DNA from: Cavia porcellus
Taxonomy: Eukaryota > Chordata > Mammalia > Rodentia > Caviidae
Assembly: GCF_034190915.1 (NCBI RefSeq)
Contig: NW_026947696.1
Location: 1 to 64,000 of the forward strand
Reading direction: 5' to 3'
DNA: 64,000 bases
Below, in pieces: positions 11,553 through 26,000 of this stretch. A model generated the notes under the pieces. The model worked only from the letters and a program-made list of their open reading frames with translations. It was not told where the DNA came from and did not search any database. The position numbers and the translations under genes were made by a program. Position 1 is the stretch's first letter. Each line of letters begins with the position of its first letter.

Positions 11553-13898
11553 CACCTCCCCGTGATGTTTTTCTCACTCCTATTAGTGAATGTAATGTAA
11601 CACACACCCATACAATGCGCACCACACTGCGATGTTTTTCAGAAACCTATCCTACTTTGCCAATGCATGTTCCCTGACCTCCCCATGCTGACCACCCCTC
11701 GGTGCTTTCTCCATCCTACATTGCCACACACTGCCTATCCTAATTCAGACCCTCCGATTCACACCACCGCGTGATGTTTTTCTCCTACTAGTGAATATAA
11801 TGTAACACACACCCATACAATGCGCACCACCCCGTGATGTTTTTCTCACTCCTACTAGTGAATGTAATGTAACACACACCCATACAATGCGCACCACCCC
11901 GCGATGTTTTTCAGAAACCTATCCTTCATTGCCACTGCATGTTCCCTGACCTCCCCATGCTGACCACCCCTCGGTGCTTTTCTCCATCCTACATTGCCAC
12001 TCACTGCCTATCCTAATTCAGACCCTCCGATTCACACACCCCGTGATGTTTTTCTCACTCCTATTAGTGAATGTAATGTAACACACACCCATACAATGCG
12101 CACCACCCCGTGATGTTTTTCTCACTCCTACTAGTGATTGTAATGTAACACACACCCATACAATGCGCACCACCCCGCGATGTTTTTCAGAAACCTATCC
12201 TACATTGCCAATGCTTGCTCCCTGACCTCCCCATGCTGACCACCCCGCGATGCTTTTCTCCATCCTACATTGCCACTCACTGCCTATCCTAATTCAGACC
12301 CTCCAATTCACACCACCCCGTGATGTTTTTCTCACTCCTACTAGTGAATGTAATGTAACACACACCCATACAATGCGCACCACACCGTGATGTTTTTCTC
12401 AATCCTACTAGTGAATGTAATGTAACACATACCCATACAATGCGCACCACCCCGCGATGTTTTTCAGAAACCTATCCTACATTGCCACTGCATGTTCCCT
12501 GACCTCCCCATGCTGACCACCCCGCGTTGCTTTTCTCCATCCTACATTGCCACTCACTGCCAATCCTAATTCAGACGCTCCGATTCACACCACCCTGTGA
12601 TGTTTTTCTCACTCCTACTAGTGAATGTAATGTAACACACACCCATACAGTGCGCACCACCCCGTGATGTTTTTCTCACTCCTACTAGTGAATGTAATGT
12701 AACACACACCCATGCAATGCGCACCACCCCGCGATGTTTTTCAGAAACCTATCCTACATTGCCACTGCATGTTCCCTGACCTTCCCATGCTGACCACCCC
12801 GTGGTGCTTTTCTCCATCCTACATTGCCACTTACTGCCTATCCTAATTCAGACCCTCCGATTCACACCTCCCCGTGATGTTTTTCTCACTCCTATTAGTG
12901 AATGTAATGTAACACACACCCATACAATGCGCACCACCCTGCGATGTTTTTTAGAAACCTATCCTACTTTGCCAATGCATGTTCCCTAACCTCCCCATGC
13001 TGACCACCCCTCGGTGCTTTCTCCATCCTACATTGCCACTCGCTGCCTATCCTAATTCAGACCCTCCGATTCACACCACTGCGTGATGTTTATCCCCTTT
13101 TAGTGAATATCATGTAACACACACCCATACAACGCGCACCACCCCGTGATGTTTTTCTCACTCCTACTAGTGAATGTAATGTAACACACACCCATACAAT
13201 GCGCACCACCCCGCGATGTTTTTCAGAAACCTATCCTTCATTGCCACTGCATGTTCCCTGACCTCCCCATGCTGACCACCCCGCGGTGCTTTTCTCCATC
13301 CTTCATTGCCACTCACTGCCTATCCTAATTAAGACCCTCCGATTAACACCACCCCGTGATGTTTTTCTCACTCCTACTAGTTAATGTAATGTAACCCACA
13401 CCCATACAATGCGCACCACCACGTGATGTTTTTCTCACTCCTACTAGTGAATGTAATGTAACACACACCCATACAATGTGCACCACCCCGCGATGTTTTT
13501 CAGAAACCTATCCTACATTGCCACTGCATGTTCCCTGACCTCCCCATGCTGACCACCCCGCGTTGCTTTTCTCCATCCTACATTGCCACTCACTGCCAAT
13601 CCTAATTCAGACACTCCGCTTCACCACCCTGTGATGTTTTTCTCACTCCTACTAGTGAATGTAATGTAACACACACCCATACAATGCGCACCACCCCGTG
13701 ATGTTTTTCTCACTCCTACTAGTGAATGTAATGTAACACACACCCATGCAATGCGCACCACCCCGCGATGTTTTTCAGAAACCTATCCTACATTGCCACT
13801 GCATGTTCCCTGACCTCCCCATGCTGACCACCCCGCGGTGCTTTTCTCCATCCTACATTGCCACTTACTGCCTATCCTAATTCAGACCCTCCGATTCA
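11553..13898 (+). repeat. 2.35-kb higher-order unit, first copy
   Basis: The unit at 11553 recurs at 13899, an offset of 2346 bp. The shared order is A, B (142 bp), A' (63 bp), A, B, then a 66-bp A missing one base at its head (12035 here, 14381 in the next copy), then B with CCAATGCTTGCTCCC (12168 and 14514). The rare one-base-short A and the CTTGCTCCC variant are good markers because they appear in the same order in both copies. A degraded A' at 13074 reads GTTTATCCCCTTTTAG, the most altered A unit I noticed in this block. Confidence 0.8.
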
Positions 13899-16311
13899 CA
13901 CCTCCCCGTGATGTTTTTCTCACTCCTATTAGTGAATGTAATGTAACACACACCCATACAATGCGCACCACACTGCGATGTTTTTCAGAAACCTATCCTA
14001 CTTTGCCAATGCATGTTCCCTGACCTCCCCATGCTGACCACCCCTCGGTGCTTTCTCCATCCTACATTGCCACTCACTGCCTATCCTGATTGAGACCCTC
14101 CGATTCACACCACCGCGTGATGTTTTTCTCCTACTAGTGAATATAATGTAACACACACCCATACAATGCGCACCACCCCGTGATGTTTTTCTCACTCCTA
14201 CTAGTGAATGTAATGTAACACACACCCATACAATGCGCACCACCCCGCGATGTTTTTCAGAAACCTATCCTTCATTGCCACTGCATGTTCCCTGACCTCC
14301 CCATGCTGACCACCCCGCGGTGCTTTTCTCCATCCTACATTGCCATTCACTGCCTATCCTAATTCAGACCCTCCGATTCACACACCCCGTGATGTTTTTC
14401 TCACTCATATTAGTGAATGTAATGTAACACACACCCATACAATGCGCACCACCCCGTGATGTTTTTCTCACTCCTACTAGTGATTGTAATGTAACACACA
14501 CCCATACAATGCGCACCACCCCGCGATGTTTTTCAGAAACCTATCCTACATTGCCAATGCTTGCTCCCTGACCTCCCCATGCTGACCACCCCGCGATGCT
14601 TTTCTCCATCCTACATTTCCACTCACTGCCTATCCTAATTCAGACCCTACGATTCACACACCCCGTGATGTTTTTCTCACTCATATTAGTGAATGTAATG
14701 TAACACACACCCATACAATGCGCACCACCCCGTGATGTTTTTCTCAATCCTACTAGTGAATGTAATGTAACACATACCCATATAATGCGCACCACCCCGC
14801 GATGTTTTTCAGAAACCTATCCTACATTGCCACTGCATGTTCCCTGACCTCCCCATGCTGACCACCCCGCGTTGCTTTTCTCCATCCTACATTGCCACTC
14901 ACTGCCAATCCTAATTCAGACGCTCCGATTCACACCACCCTGTGATGTTTTTCTCACTCCTACTAGTGAATGTAATGTAACACACACCCATACAGTGCGC
15001 ACCACCCCGTGATGTTTTTCTCACTCCTACTAGTGAATGTAATGTAACACACACCCATGCAATGCGCACCACCCCGCGATGTTTTTCAGAAACCTATCCT
15101 ACATTGCCACTGCATGTTCCCTGACCTCCCCATGCTGACCACCCCGCGGTGCTTTTCTCCATCCTACATTGCCACTTACTGCCTATCCTAATTCAGACCC
15201 TCCGATTCACACCTCCCCGTGATGTTTTTCTCACTCCTATTAGTGAATGTAATGTAACACACACCCATACAATGCGCACCACCCTGCGATGTTTTTTAGA
15301 AACCTATCCTACTTTGCCAATGCATGTTCCCTAACCTCCCCATGCTGACCACCCCTCGGTGCTTTCTCCATCCTACATTGCCACTCGCTGCCTATCCTAA
15401 TTCAGACCCTCCGATTCACACCACCGCGTGATGTTTATCTCCTACTAGTGAATATAATGTAACACACACCCATACAATGCGCACCACCCCGTGATGTTTT
15501 TCTCACTCCTACTAGTGAATGTAATGTAACACACACCCATACAATGCGCACCACCCCGCGATGTTTTTCAGAAACATGTCCTACATTGCCACTGCATGTT
15601 CCCTGAACTCCCCATGCTGACCACCCCGCGGTGCTTTTCTCCATCCTACATTGCCACTCACTGCCTATCCTAATTCAGACCCTCCGATTCACACCACTCC
15701 GTGATGTTTTTCTCACTCCTACTAGTGAATGTAATGTAACACACACCCATACAATGCGAACCACCCCGTGATTTTTTCTCACTCCTACTAGTGAATGTAA
15801 TGTAACACACACCCATACAATGCGCACCACCCCGCGATGTTTTTCAGAAACCTATCTTACATTGCCACTGCATGTTCCCTGACCTCCCCATGCTGACCAC
15901 CCCGCGGTGCTTTTCTCCATCCTACATTGCCACTCACTGCCTATCCTAATTAAGACCCTCCGATTAACACCACCCCGTGATGTTTTTCTCACTCCTACTA
16001 GTGAATGTAATGTAACCCACACCCATACAATGCGCACCACCACGTGATGTTTTTCTCACTCCTACTAGTGAATGTAATGTAACACACACCCATACAATGC
16101 GCACCACCCCGCGATGTTTTTCAGAAACCTATCCTACATTGCCACTGCATGTTCCCTGACTTCCCCATGCTGACCACCCCGCGTTGCTTTTCTCCATCCT
16201 ACATTGCCCCTCACTGCCAATCCTAATTCAGACACTCCGATTCACACCACCCTGTGATGTTTTTCTCACTCCTACTAGTGAATGTAATGTAACACACACC
16301 CATACAATGCG
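13899..16311 (+). repeat. 2.35-kb higher-order unit, second copy with about 0.27 kb extra
   Basis: This repeats the 11553-13898 unit. The offset is 2346 at the start, 2348 at the A' at 15422, and 2621 by the B at 16102. Roughly one A-A-B multimer has therefore been added around 15.55-15.9 kb. The one-base-short A head (CACACCCCGTG after GATT) appears twice in this copy, near 14.38 and 14.66 kb. That suggests local copying or conversion between neighbouring units. Confidence 0.75.
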
Positions 16312-17690
16312 CACCACCCCGTGATGTTTTTCTCACTCCTACTAGTGAATGTAATGTAACACACACCCATACAATGCGCACCACCCCGTGATATTTTTCT
16401 CACTCCTATTAGTGAATGTAATGTAACACACACCCATAAAATGCGCACCACCCTGCGATGTTTTTCAGAAACCTATCCTACTTTGCCAATGCATGTTCCC
16501 TGACCTCCCCATGCTGACCACCCCTCGGTGCTTTCTCCATCCTACATTGCCACTCTCTGCCTATCCTAATTCAGACCCTCCGATTCACACCACCGCGTGA
16601 TTTTTTCTCCTACTAGTGAATATAATGTAACACACACCCATACAATGCGCACCACCCCGTGATGTTTTTCTCACTCCTACTTGTTAATGTAAGGTAACAC
16701 ACACCCATACAATGCGCACCACCCCGTGATGTTTTTCTCACTCCTAGTAGTGAATGTAATGTAACACACACCCATACAATGCGCACCACCCCTCGATGTT
16801 TTTCAGAAACCTATCCTACATTGCCACTGCATGTTCCCTGACCTCCCCATGCTGACCACCCCGCAGTGCTTTTCTCCATCCTACATTGCCACTCACTTCC
16901 TGCCCTAATTCAGACCCTCCGATTCACACAAATCCGTGATATTTTTCTCACTCCTACTAGTGAATGTAATGTAACACACACCCATACAATGCGCACCACC
17001 CCGCGATGTTTTTCAGAAACCTATCCTACATTGCCACTGCATGTTCCCTGACCTCCCCATGCTGACCACCCCGCGGTGCTTTTCTCCATCCTACATTGCC
17101 ACTCACTGCCTATCCTTATTCAGACCCTCCGATTCACACCACCCCGTGATGTTTTTCTCACTCCTACTAGTGAATGTAATGTAACACACACCCATACAAT
17201 GCGCACCACCCCACGATGTTTTTCAGAAACCTATCCTACTTTGCCACTGCATGTTCCCTGACCTCCCCATGCTGACCACCCCGCGTTGCTTTTCTCCATC
17301 CTACTTTGCCACTCACTGCCAATCCTAATTCAGAGGCTCCGATTCACACCACCCTGTGATGTTTTTCTCACTCCTACTAGTGAATGTAATGTAACACACA
17401 CCCATACAATGCGCACCACCCCGTGATGTTTTTCTCACTCCTACTAGTGAATGTAATGTAACACACACCCATGCAATGCGCACCACTCCGCGATGTTTTT
17501 CAGAAACCTATCCTACATTGCCACTGCATGTTCCCTGACCTCCCCATGCTGACCACCCCGCGGTGCTTTTCTCCATCCTACATTGCCACTTACTGCCTAT
17601 CCTAATTCAGACCCTCCGATTCACACCTCCCCGTGATGTTTTTCTCACTCCTATTAGTGAATGTAATGTAACACACACCCATACAATGCG

Positions 17691-18029
17691 CACCACCCTG
17701 CGATGTTTTTCAGAAACCTATCCTACTTTGCCAATGCATGTTCCCTGACCTCCCCATGCTGACCACCCCTCGGTGCTTTCTCCATCCTACATTGCCACTC
17801 ACTGCCTATCCTAATTCAGACCCTCCGATTCACACCACCGCGTGATGTTTTTCTCCTACTAGTGAATATAATGTAACACACACCCATACAATGCGCACCA
17901 CCCCGTGATGTTTTTCTCACTCCTACTTGTGAATGTAATGTAACACACACCCATACAATGGGCACCACCCCGTGATGTTTTTCTCACTCCTAGTAGTGAA
18001 TGTAATGTAACACACACCCATACAATGCG
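17691..18029 (+). repeat. 339-bp higher-order module absent from the second 6.77-kb copy
   Basis: The module reads B (142 bp, 17691-17832), A' (63 bp, 17833-17895), A (67 bp, 17896-17962) and A (67 bp, 17963-18029), which sums to 339. The offset between the two large copies changes from 6772 to 6433, exactly 339, across this point. In the second copy, the B at 24463 begins CACCACCCTGCG like the B at 17691 but continues with ACATTGCCACTG like the B at 18030. That is the hybrid expected from unequal crossing-over between two B units. Confidence 0.9.
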
Positions 18030-20658
18030 CACAACCCCTCGATGTTTTTCAGAAACCTATCCTACATTGCCACTGCATGTTCCCTGACCTCCCCATGCTG
18101 ACCACCCCGCAGTGCTTTTCTCCATCCCACATTGCCACTCACTTCCTACCCTAATTCAGACCCTCCGATTCACACCACCCCGTGATATTTTTCTCACTCC
18201 TACTAGTGAATGTAATGTAACACACACCCATACAATGCGCACCACCCCGCGATGTTTTTCAGAAACCTATCCTACATTGCCACTGCATGTTCCCTGACCT
18301 CCCCATGCTGACCACCCCGCCGTGCTTTTCTCCATCCTACATTGCCACTCACTGCCTATCCTAATTCAGACCCTCCGATTCACACCACGCCGTGATGTTT
18401 TTCTCACTCCTACTAGTGAATGTAATGTAACACACACCCATACAATGCGCACTACCCCGTGATGTTTTTCTCACTCTTACTAGTGAATGTAATGTAACAC
18501 ACACCCATAAAATGCGCACCACCCCGGGATGTTTTTCAGAAACCTATCCTAATTGCCACTACATGTTCGCTGACCTCCCCATGCTGACCACCACGCGGTG
18601 CTTTTCTCCATCCTACATTGCCATTTACTGCCTATCCTAATTCAGACCCTCCGATTCACACCACCCCGTGATGTTTTTCTCACTCCTACTAGTGAATGTA
18701 ATGTAACACACACCCATACAATGCGCACCACCCGGCGATGTTTTTCAGAAACCTATCCTACATTGCCACTGCATGTTCCCTGACCTCCCCATGCTGACGA
18801 CCCCGCGGTGCTTTACTCCATCCTAAATTGCCACTCACTGCCTATCCTAATTCAGACCTTCCGATTCACACCACCCCGTGATGTTTTTCTCACTCCTAAT
18901 AGTGAATGTAATGTACCACACACCCATACAATGCGCACCACCCCGTGATGTTTTTCTCACTCCTACTAGTGAATGTAATGTAACACACACCCATACAATG
19001 CGCACCACCCGGCGATGTTTTTCTCACTCCTACTAGTGTATGTAATGTAACACACACCCATACAATGCGCACCACCCCGTGATGTTTTTCTCACTCCTAC
19101 TAGTGAATGTAATGTAACACACACCCATACAATGCGCACCACCCGTGATGTTTTTCTCACTCTTACTAGTGAATGTAATGTAACACACACCCATAAAATG
19201 CGCACCACCCCGGGATGTTTTTAAGAAACCTATCCTACTTTTCCGCTACATGTTCCCTGACCTCCCCATGCTGACCACCCCACGGTGCTTTTCTCCATCC
19301 GACATTGCCACTCACTGCCTATCCTAATTCAGACCCTCCGAATCACACCACCCTGTGATGTTTTTCTCACTCCTACTAGTTAATGTAATTTAACACACAC
19401 CCATACAATGCGCACCACCCCGTGATGTTTTTCTCAGTCCTACTAGTGAATGTAATGTAACACACACCCATACAATGCGCACCACCCCGCGATGTTTTTC
19501 AGAAACCTATCCTACATTGCCACTGCATGTTCCCTGATCTCCCCATGCTGACCACCCTGCGGTGCTTTTCTCCATCCTACATTGCCACTCACTGCCTATC
19601 GTAATTCAGACCCTCCGATTCACACCACCCCGTGATGTTTTTCTCACTCCTACTAGTGAATGTAATGTAACACACACCCATACAATGCGCACCACCCCGC
19701 GATGTTTTTCAGAAACCTATCCTACATTGCCACTGCATGTTCCCTTACCTCCCCATGCTGACCACCCGCGGTGCTTTTCTCCATCCTACATTGCCACTCA
19801 CTGCCTATCCTAATACAGACCCTCCGATTCACACCACCCCGTGATGTTTTTCTCACTCCTACTAGTGAATGTATTGTAACACACACCCATAAAATGCGCA
19901 CCACCCAGCAATGTTTTTCAGAAACCTATCCTACATTGCCACTGCATGTTCCCTGACCTCCACATGCTGACCAACCCGCGGTGCTTTTCTCCATCCTACA
20001 TTGCCATTCACTGCCTATCCTAATTCAGACCCTCCAATTCACACCACCCCGTGATGTTTTTCTCACTCCTACTAGTGAATGTAATGTAACACACACCCAT
20101 ACAATGCGCACCACCCCGTGATGTTTTTCTCACTCCTACTAGTGAATGTAATGTAACACACACCCATACAATGCGCAACACCCCGCGATGTTTTTCACAA
20201 ACATATCCTACATTGCCACTGCATGTTCCCTGACCTCCCCTTGCTGACCACCCCGCTGTGCTTTTCTCGATCCTACATTGCCACTCACTGCCTATTCTAA
20301 TTCAGACCCTCCGATTCACACCACCGCGTGATGTTTTTCTCCTACTAGTGAATGTAATGTAACACACACCCATACAATGCGCACCACCCCGTGATGTTTT
20401 TCTCACTCCTACTTGTGAATGTAATGTAACACACACCTATACAATGCGCAACACCCCGCGATGTTTTTCAGAAACCTATCCTACTTTGCCACTGCATGTT
20501 CCCTGACCTCCCCATGCTGACCACCCCGCAGTGCTTTTCTCCATCCTACATTGCCACTCACTTCCTACCCTAATTCAGACCCTCCGATTCACACCACCCC
20601 GTGATATTTTTCTCACTCCTACTAGTGAATGTAATGTAACACACACCCATACAATGCG

Positions 20659-20801
20659 CACCACCCCGCGATGTTTTTCAGAAACCTATCCTACATTGCC
20701 ACTGCATGTTCCCTGACCTCCCCATGCTGACCACCCCGCGGTGCTTTTCTCCATCCTACATTGCCACTCACTGCCTATCCTAATTCAGACCCTCCGATTC
20801 A
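20659..20801 (+). repeat. Representative B unit, 143 bp, made of halves B1 and B2
   Basis: This copy matches the B consensus throughout. Half B1 (20659-20728) starts CACCACCCCGCGATGTTTTT, then CAGAAACC, ATCCTACATTGCCACT, and ends near CTCCCCATGCT. Half B2 (20729-20801) starts GACCACCCCGCGGTGCTTTT, then CTCC, the same ATCCTACATTGCCACT, and ends CCCTCCGATTCA. The two halves therefore share their head and a 16-base middle, with different tails, which points to an old internal duplication. B2 carries a CCGCGG (SacII) site. B1 carries the TGA in CCCTGACCTCC that ends most + strand reading frames in the array. Confidence 0.95.
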
Positions 20802-23083
20802 CACCACCCCGTGATGTTTTTCTCACTCCTACTAGTGAATGTATTGTAACACACACCCATAAAATGCGCACCACCCCGTGATGTTTTTCTCACTCTTACT
20901 AGTGAATGTAATGTAACACACACTAATAAAATGCGCACCACCCCGGGATGTTTTTCAGAAACCTATCCGATTTGCCACTACATGTTCCCTGACCTCCCCA
21001 TGCTGACCACCACGTGGTGCTTTTCTCCATCCTACATTGCCATTTACTGCCTATCCTAATTCAGACCCTCCGATTCACACCACCCCGTGATGTTTTTCTC
21101 ACTCCTACTAGTGAATGTAATGTAACACACACCCATACAATGCGCACCACCCGGCGATGTTTTTCAGAAACCTATCCTACATTGCCACTGCATGTTCCCT
21201 GACCTCCCCATGCTGACGACCCCGCGGTGATTTACTCCATCCTAAATTGCCACTCACTGCCTATCCTAATTCAGACCTTCCGATTCACAACACCCCGTGA
21301 TGTTTTTCTCACTCCTAATAGTGAATGTAATGTAACACACACCCATACAATGCGCACCACCCCGTGATGTTTTTCTCACTCCTACTAGTGAATGTAATGT
21401 AACACACACCAATACAATGGGCACCACCCGGCGATGTTTTTCAGAAACCTATCCTACATTGCCACTGCATGTTCCCTTACCTCCCCATGCTGACCACCCC
21501 GCGGTGCTTTTCTCCATCCTACATTGCCTCTCACTGCCTATCCTAATTCAGACCCTCCGATTCACACCACCCCATGATGTTTTTCTCACTCCTAATAGTG
21601 AATGTAATGTAACACACACCCATACAATGCGCACCACCCTGTGATGTTTTTCTCACTCTTACTAGTGAATGTAATGTAACACACACCCATAAAATGCGCA
21701 CCTCCCCGGGATGTTTTTAAGAAACCTATCCTACTTTTCCACTACATGTTCCCTGACCTCCCCATGCTGACCACCCCGCGGTGCTTTTCTCCATCCGACA
21801 TTGCCACTCACTGCCTATCCTAATTCAGACCCTCCGAATCACACCACCCTGTGATGTTTTTCTCACTCCTACTAGTTAATGTAGTTTAACACACACCCAT
21901 ACAATGCGCACCACCCCGTGATGTTTTTCTCAATCCTACTAGTGAATGTAATGTAACACACACCCATACAATGCGCAACACCCCGCGATGTTTTTCTCAC
22001 TCCTACTAGTGAATGTAATGTAACACACATCCATACAATGCGCACCACCCCGTGATGTTTTTCTCAAACCTACTAGTGAATGTAATGTAACACATACCCA
22101 TACAATGCGCACCACCCAGCGATGTTTTTCAGAAACCTATCCTACATTGCCATTGCTTGTTCCCTGACCTCCCCATGCTGACCACCCCGCGTTGCTTTTC
22201 TCCATCCTACATTGCCACTCACTGCCAATCCTAATTCAGACGCTCCGATTCACACCGCCCCGTGATGTTTTTCTCACTCCTACTAGCGAATGTAATGTAA
22301 CACACACCCATACAATGCGCACCACCCCGTGATGTTTTTCTCACTCCTACTAGTGAATGTAATGTAACACACACCCATGCAATGCGCACCACCCCGCGAT
22401 GTTTTTCAGAAACCTATCCTACATTGCCACTGCATGTTCACTGACTTCCCCATGCTCACCAACCCGCGGTGCTTTTCTCCATCCTACATTGCCACTTACT
22501 GCCTATCCTAATTCAGACCCTCCGATTGACACCTCCCCGTGAGGTTTTTCTCACTCCTATTAGTGAATGTAATGTAACACACACCCATACAATGCGCACC
22601 ACCCCGCGATGTTTTTCAGAAACATGTCCTACATTGCCAATGCATGTTCCCTGAACTCCCCATGCTGAACACCCCGCGGTGCTTTTCTCCATCCTACATT
22701 GCCACTCACTGCCTATGCTAATTCAGACCCTCCGATTCACACCACACCGTGATGTTTTTCTCACTCCTACTAGTGAATGTAATGTAACACACACCCATAC
22801 AATGCGCACCACCCCGTGATGTTTTTCTAACTCCTACTAGTGAATGCAATGTAACACACACCCATACAATGCACACAACCTCGCGATGTTTTTTAGAAAC
22901 CTATCCTACATTGCCACTGCATGTTCCCTGACTTCCCCATGCTGACCACCGCGCGGTGCTTTTTTCCATTCTACATTGCCACACACAGCCTATCCTAATT
23001 CAGACCCTTCTATTCACACCTCCCCGTGATGTTTTTCTCACTCCTACTAGTGAATGTAATGTAACACACACCCATACAATGCT

Positions 23084-26000
23084 CACCACCCCGTGATGTT
23101 TTTCTCACTCCTACTAGTGAATGTAATGTAACACACACCCATACAATGCGCACCACCCCGTGATGTTTTTCTCACTCCTATTAGTGAATGTAATGTAACA
23201 CACACCCATAAAATGCGCACCACCCTGCGATGTTTTTCAGAAACCTATCCTACTTTGCCAATGCATGTTCCCTGACCTCCCCATGCTGACCACCCCTCGG
23301 TGCTTTCTCCATCCTACATTGCCACTCTCTGCCTATCCTAATTCAGACCCTCCGATTCACACCACCGCGTGATTTTTTCTCCTACTAGTGAATATAATGT
23401 AACACACACCCATACAATGCGCACCACCCCGTGATGTTTTTCTCACTCCTACTTGTTAATGTAAGGTAACACACACCCATACAATGCGCACCACCCCGTG
23501 ATTTTTTTCTCACTCCTAGTAGTGAATGTAATGTAACACACACCCATACAATGCGCACCACCCCTCGATGTTTTTCAGAAACCTATCCTACATTGCCACT
23601 GCATGTTCCCTGACCTCCCCATGCTGACCACCCCGCAGTGCTTTTCTCCATCCTACATTGCCACTCACTTCCTGCCCTAATTCAGACCCTCCGATTCACA
23701 CAAATCCGTGATATTTTTCTCACTCCTACTAGTGAATGTAATGTAACACACACCCATACAATGCGCACCACCCCGCGATGTTTTTCAGAAACCTATCCTA
23801 CATTGCCACTGCATGTTCCCTGACCTCCCCATGCTGACCACCCCGCGGTGCTTTTCTCCATCCTACATTGCCACTCACTGCCTATCCTTATTCAGACCCT
23901 CCGATTCACACCACCCCGTGATGTTTTTCTCACTCCTACTAGTGAATGTAATGTAACACACACCCATACAATGCGCACCACCCCACGATGTTTTTCAGAA
24001 ACCTATCCTACTTTGCCACTGCATGTTCCCTGACCTCCCCATGCTGACCACCCCGCGTTGCTTTTCTCCATCCTACTTTGCCACTCACTGCCAATCCTAA
24101 TTCAGAGGCTCCGATTCACACCACCCTGTGATGTTTTTCTCACTCCTACTAGTGAATGTAATGTAACACACACCCATACAATGCGCACCACCCCGTGATG
24201 TTTTTCTCACTCCTACTAGTGAATGTAATGTAACACACACCCATGCAATGCGCACCACTCCGCGATGTTTTTCAGAAACCTATCCTACATTGCCACTGCA
24301 TGTTCCCTGACCTCCCCATGCTGACCACCCCGCGGTGCTTTTCTCCATCCTACATTGCCACTTACTGCCTATCCTAATTCAGACCCTCCGATTCACACCT
24401 CCCCGTGATGTTTTTCTCACTCCTATTAGTGAATGTAATGTAACACACACCCATACAATGCGCACCACCCTGCGATGTTTTTCAGAAACCTATCCTACAT
24501 TGCCACTGCATGTTCCCTGACCTCCCCATGCTGACCACCCCGCAGTGCTTTTCTCCATCCCACATTGCCACTCACTTCCTACCCTAATTCAGACCCTCCG
24601 ATTCACACCACCCCGTGATATTTTTCTCACTCCTACTAGTGAATGTAATGTAACACACACCCATACAATGCGCACCACCCCGCGATGTTTTTCAGAAACC
24701 TATCCTACATTGCCACTGCATGTTCCCTGACCTCCCCATGCTGACCACCCCGCCGTGCTTTTCTCCATCCTACATTGCCACTCACTGCCTATCCTAATTC
24801 AGACCCTCCGATTCACACCACGCCGTGATGTTTTTCTCACTCCTACTAGTGAATGTAATGTAACACACACCCATACAATGCGCACTACCCCGTGATGTTT
24901 TTCTCACTCTTACTAGTGAATGTAATGTAACACACACCCATAAAATGCGCACCACCCCGGGATGTTTTTCAGAAACCTATCCTAATTGCCACTACATGTT
25001 CCCTGACCTCCCCATGCTGACCACCACGCGGTGCTTTTCTCCATCCTACATTGCCATTTACTGCCTATCCTAATTCAGACCCTCTGATTCACACCACCCC
25101 GTGATGTTTTTCTCACTCCTACTAGTGAATGTAATGTAACACACACCCATACAATGCGCACCACCCGGCGATGTTTTTCAGAAACCTATCCTACATTGCC
25201 ACTGCATGTTCCCTGACCTCTCCATGCTGACGACCCCGCGGTGCTTTACTCCATCCTAAATTGCCACTCACTGCCTATCCTAATTCAGACCTTCCGATTC
25301 ACACCACCCCGTGATGTTTTTCTCACTCCTAATAGTGAATGTAATGTACCACACACCCATACAATGCGCACCACCCCGTGATGTTTTTCTCACTCCTACT
25401 AGTGAATGTAATGTAACACACACCCATACAATGCGCACCACCCGGCGATGTTTTTCTCACTCCTACTAGTGTATGTAATGTAACACACACCCATACAATG
25501 CGCACCACCCCGTGATGTTTTTCTCACTCCTACTAGTGAATGTAATGTAACACACACCCATACAATGCGCACCACCCGTGATGTTTTTCTCACTCTTACT
25601 AGTGAATGTAATGTAACACACACCCATAAAATGCGCACCACCCCGGGATGTTTTTAAGAAACCTATCCTACTTTTCCGCTACATGTTCCCTGACCTCCCC
25701 ATGCTGACCACCCCACGGTGCTTTTCTCCATCCGACATTGCCACTCACTGCCTATTCTAATTCAGACCCTCCGAATCACACCACCCTGTGATGTTTTTCT
25801 CACTCCTACTAGTTAATGTAATTTAACACACACCCATACAATGCGCACCACCCCGTGATGTTTTTCTCAGTCCTACTAGTGAATGTAATGTAACACACAC
25901 CCATACAATGCGCACCACCCCGCGATGTTTTTCAGAAACCTATCCTACATTGCCACTGCATGTTCCCTGATCTCCCCATGCTGACCACCCTGCGGTGCTT

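Larger units (their letters stand above)
16312..23083 (+). repeat. 6.77-kb higher-order unit, first copy
   Basis: The 142-bp B at 16446 recurs at 23218, and the following landmarks keep that 6772-bp offset to about 17.7 kb. Past 18.03 kb the offset is 6433. Distinctive shared variants are an A with CAAATCCGTGATATTTTTC near 16.93 and 23.70 kb, a B with AAATTGCC and GACGACC near 18.8 and 25.2 kb, an A with ACACTAATAAAATGCG near 20.9 and 27.4 kb, and a B with TTCTATTCACACC near 23.0 and 29.4 kb. The copies look more than 99% alike by eye. This copy contains a 339-bp module (17691-18029) that the second lacks. Confidence 0.9.

Noticed and set aside
20659..20801. G-quadruplex on the - strand of B (runs in GGGGTGG and GGGGAGG)
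   Set aside because: Only two runs of three or more G lie close together per B. The canonical four-run pattern with short loops is not met.
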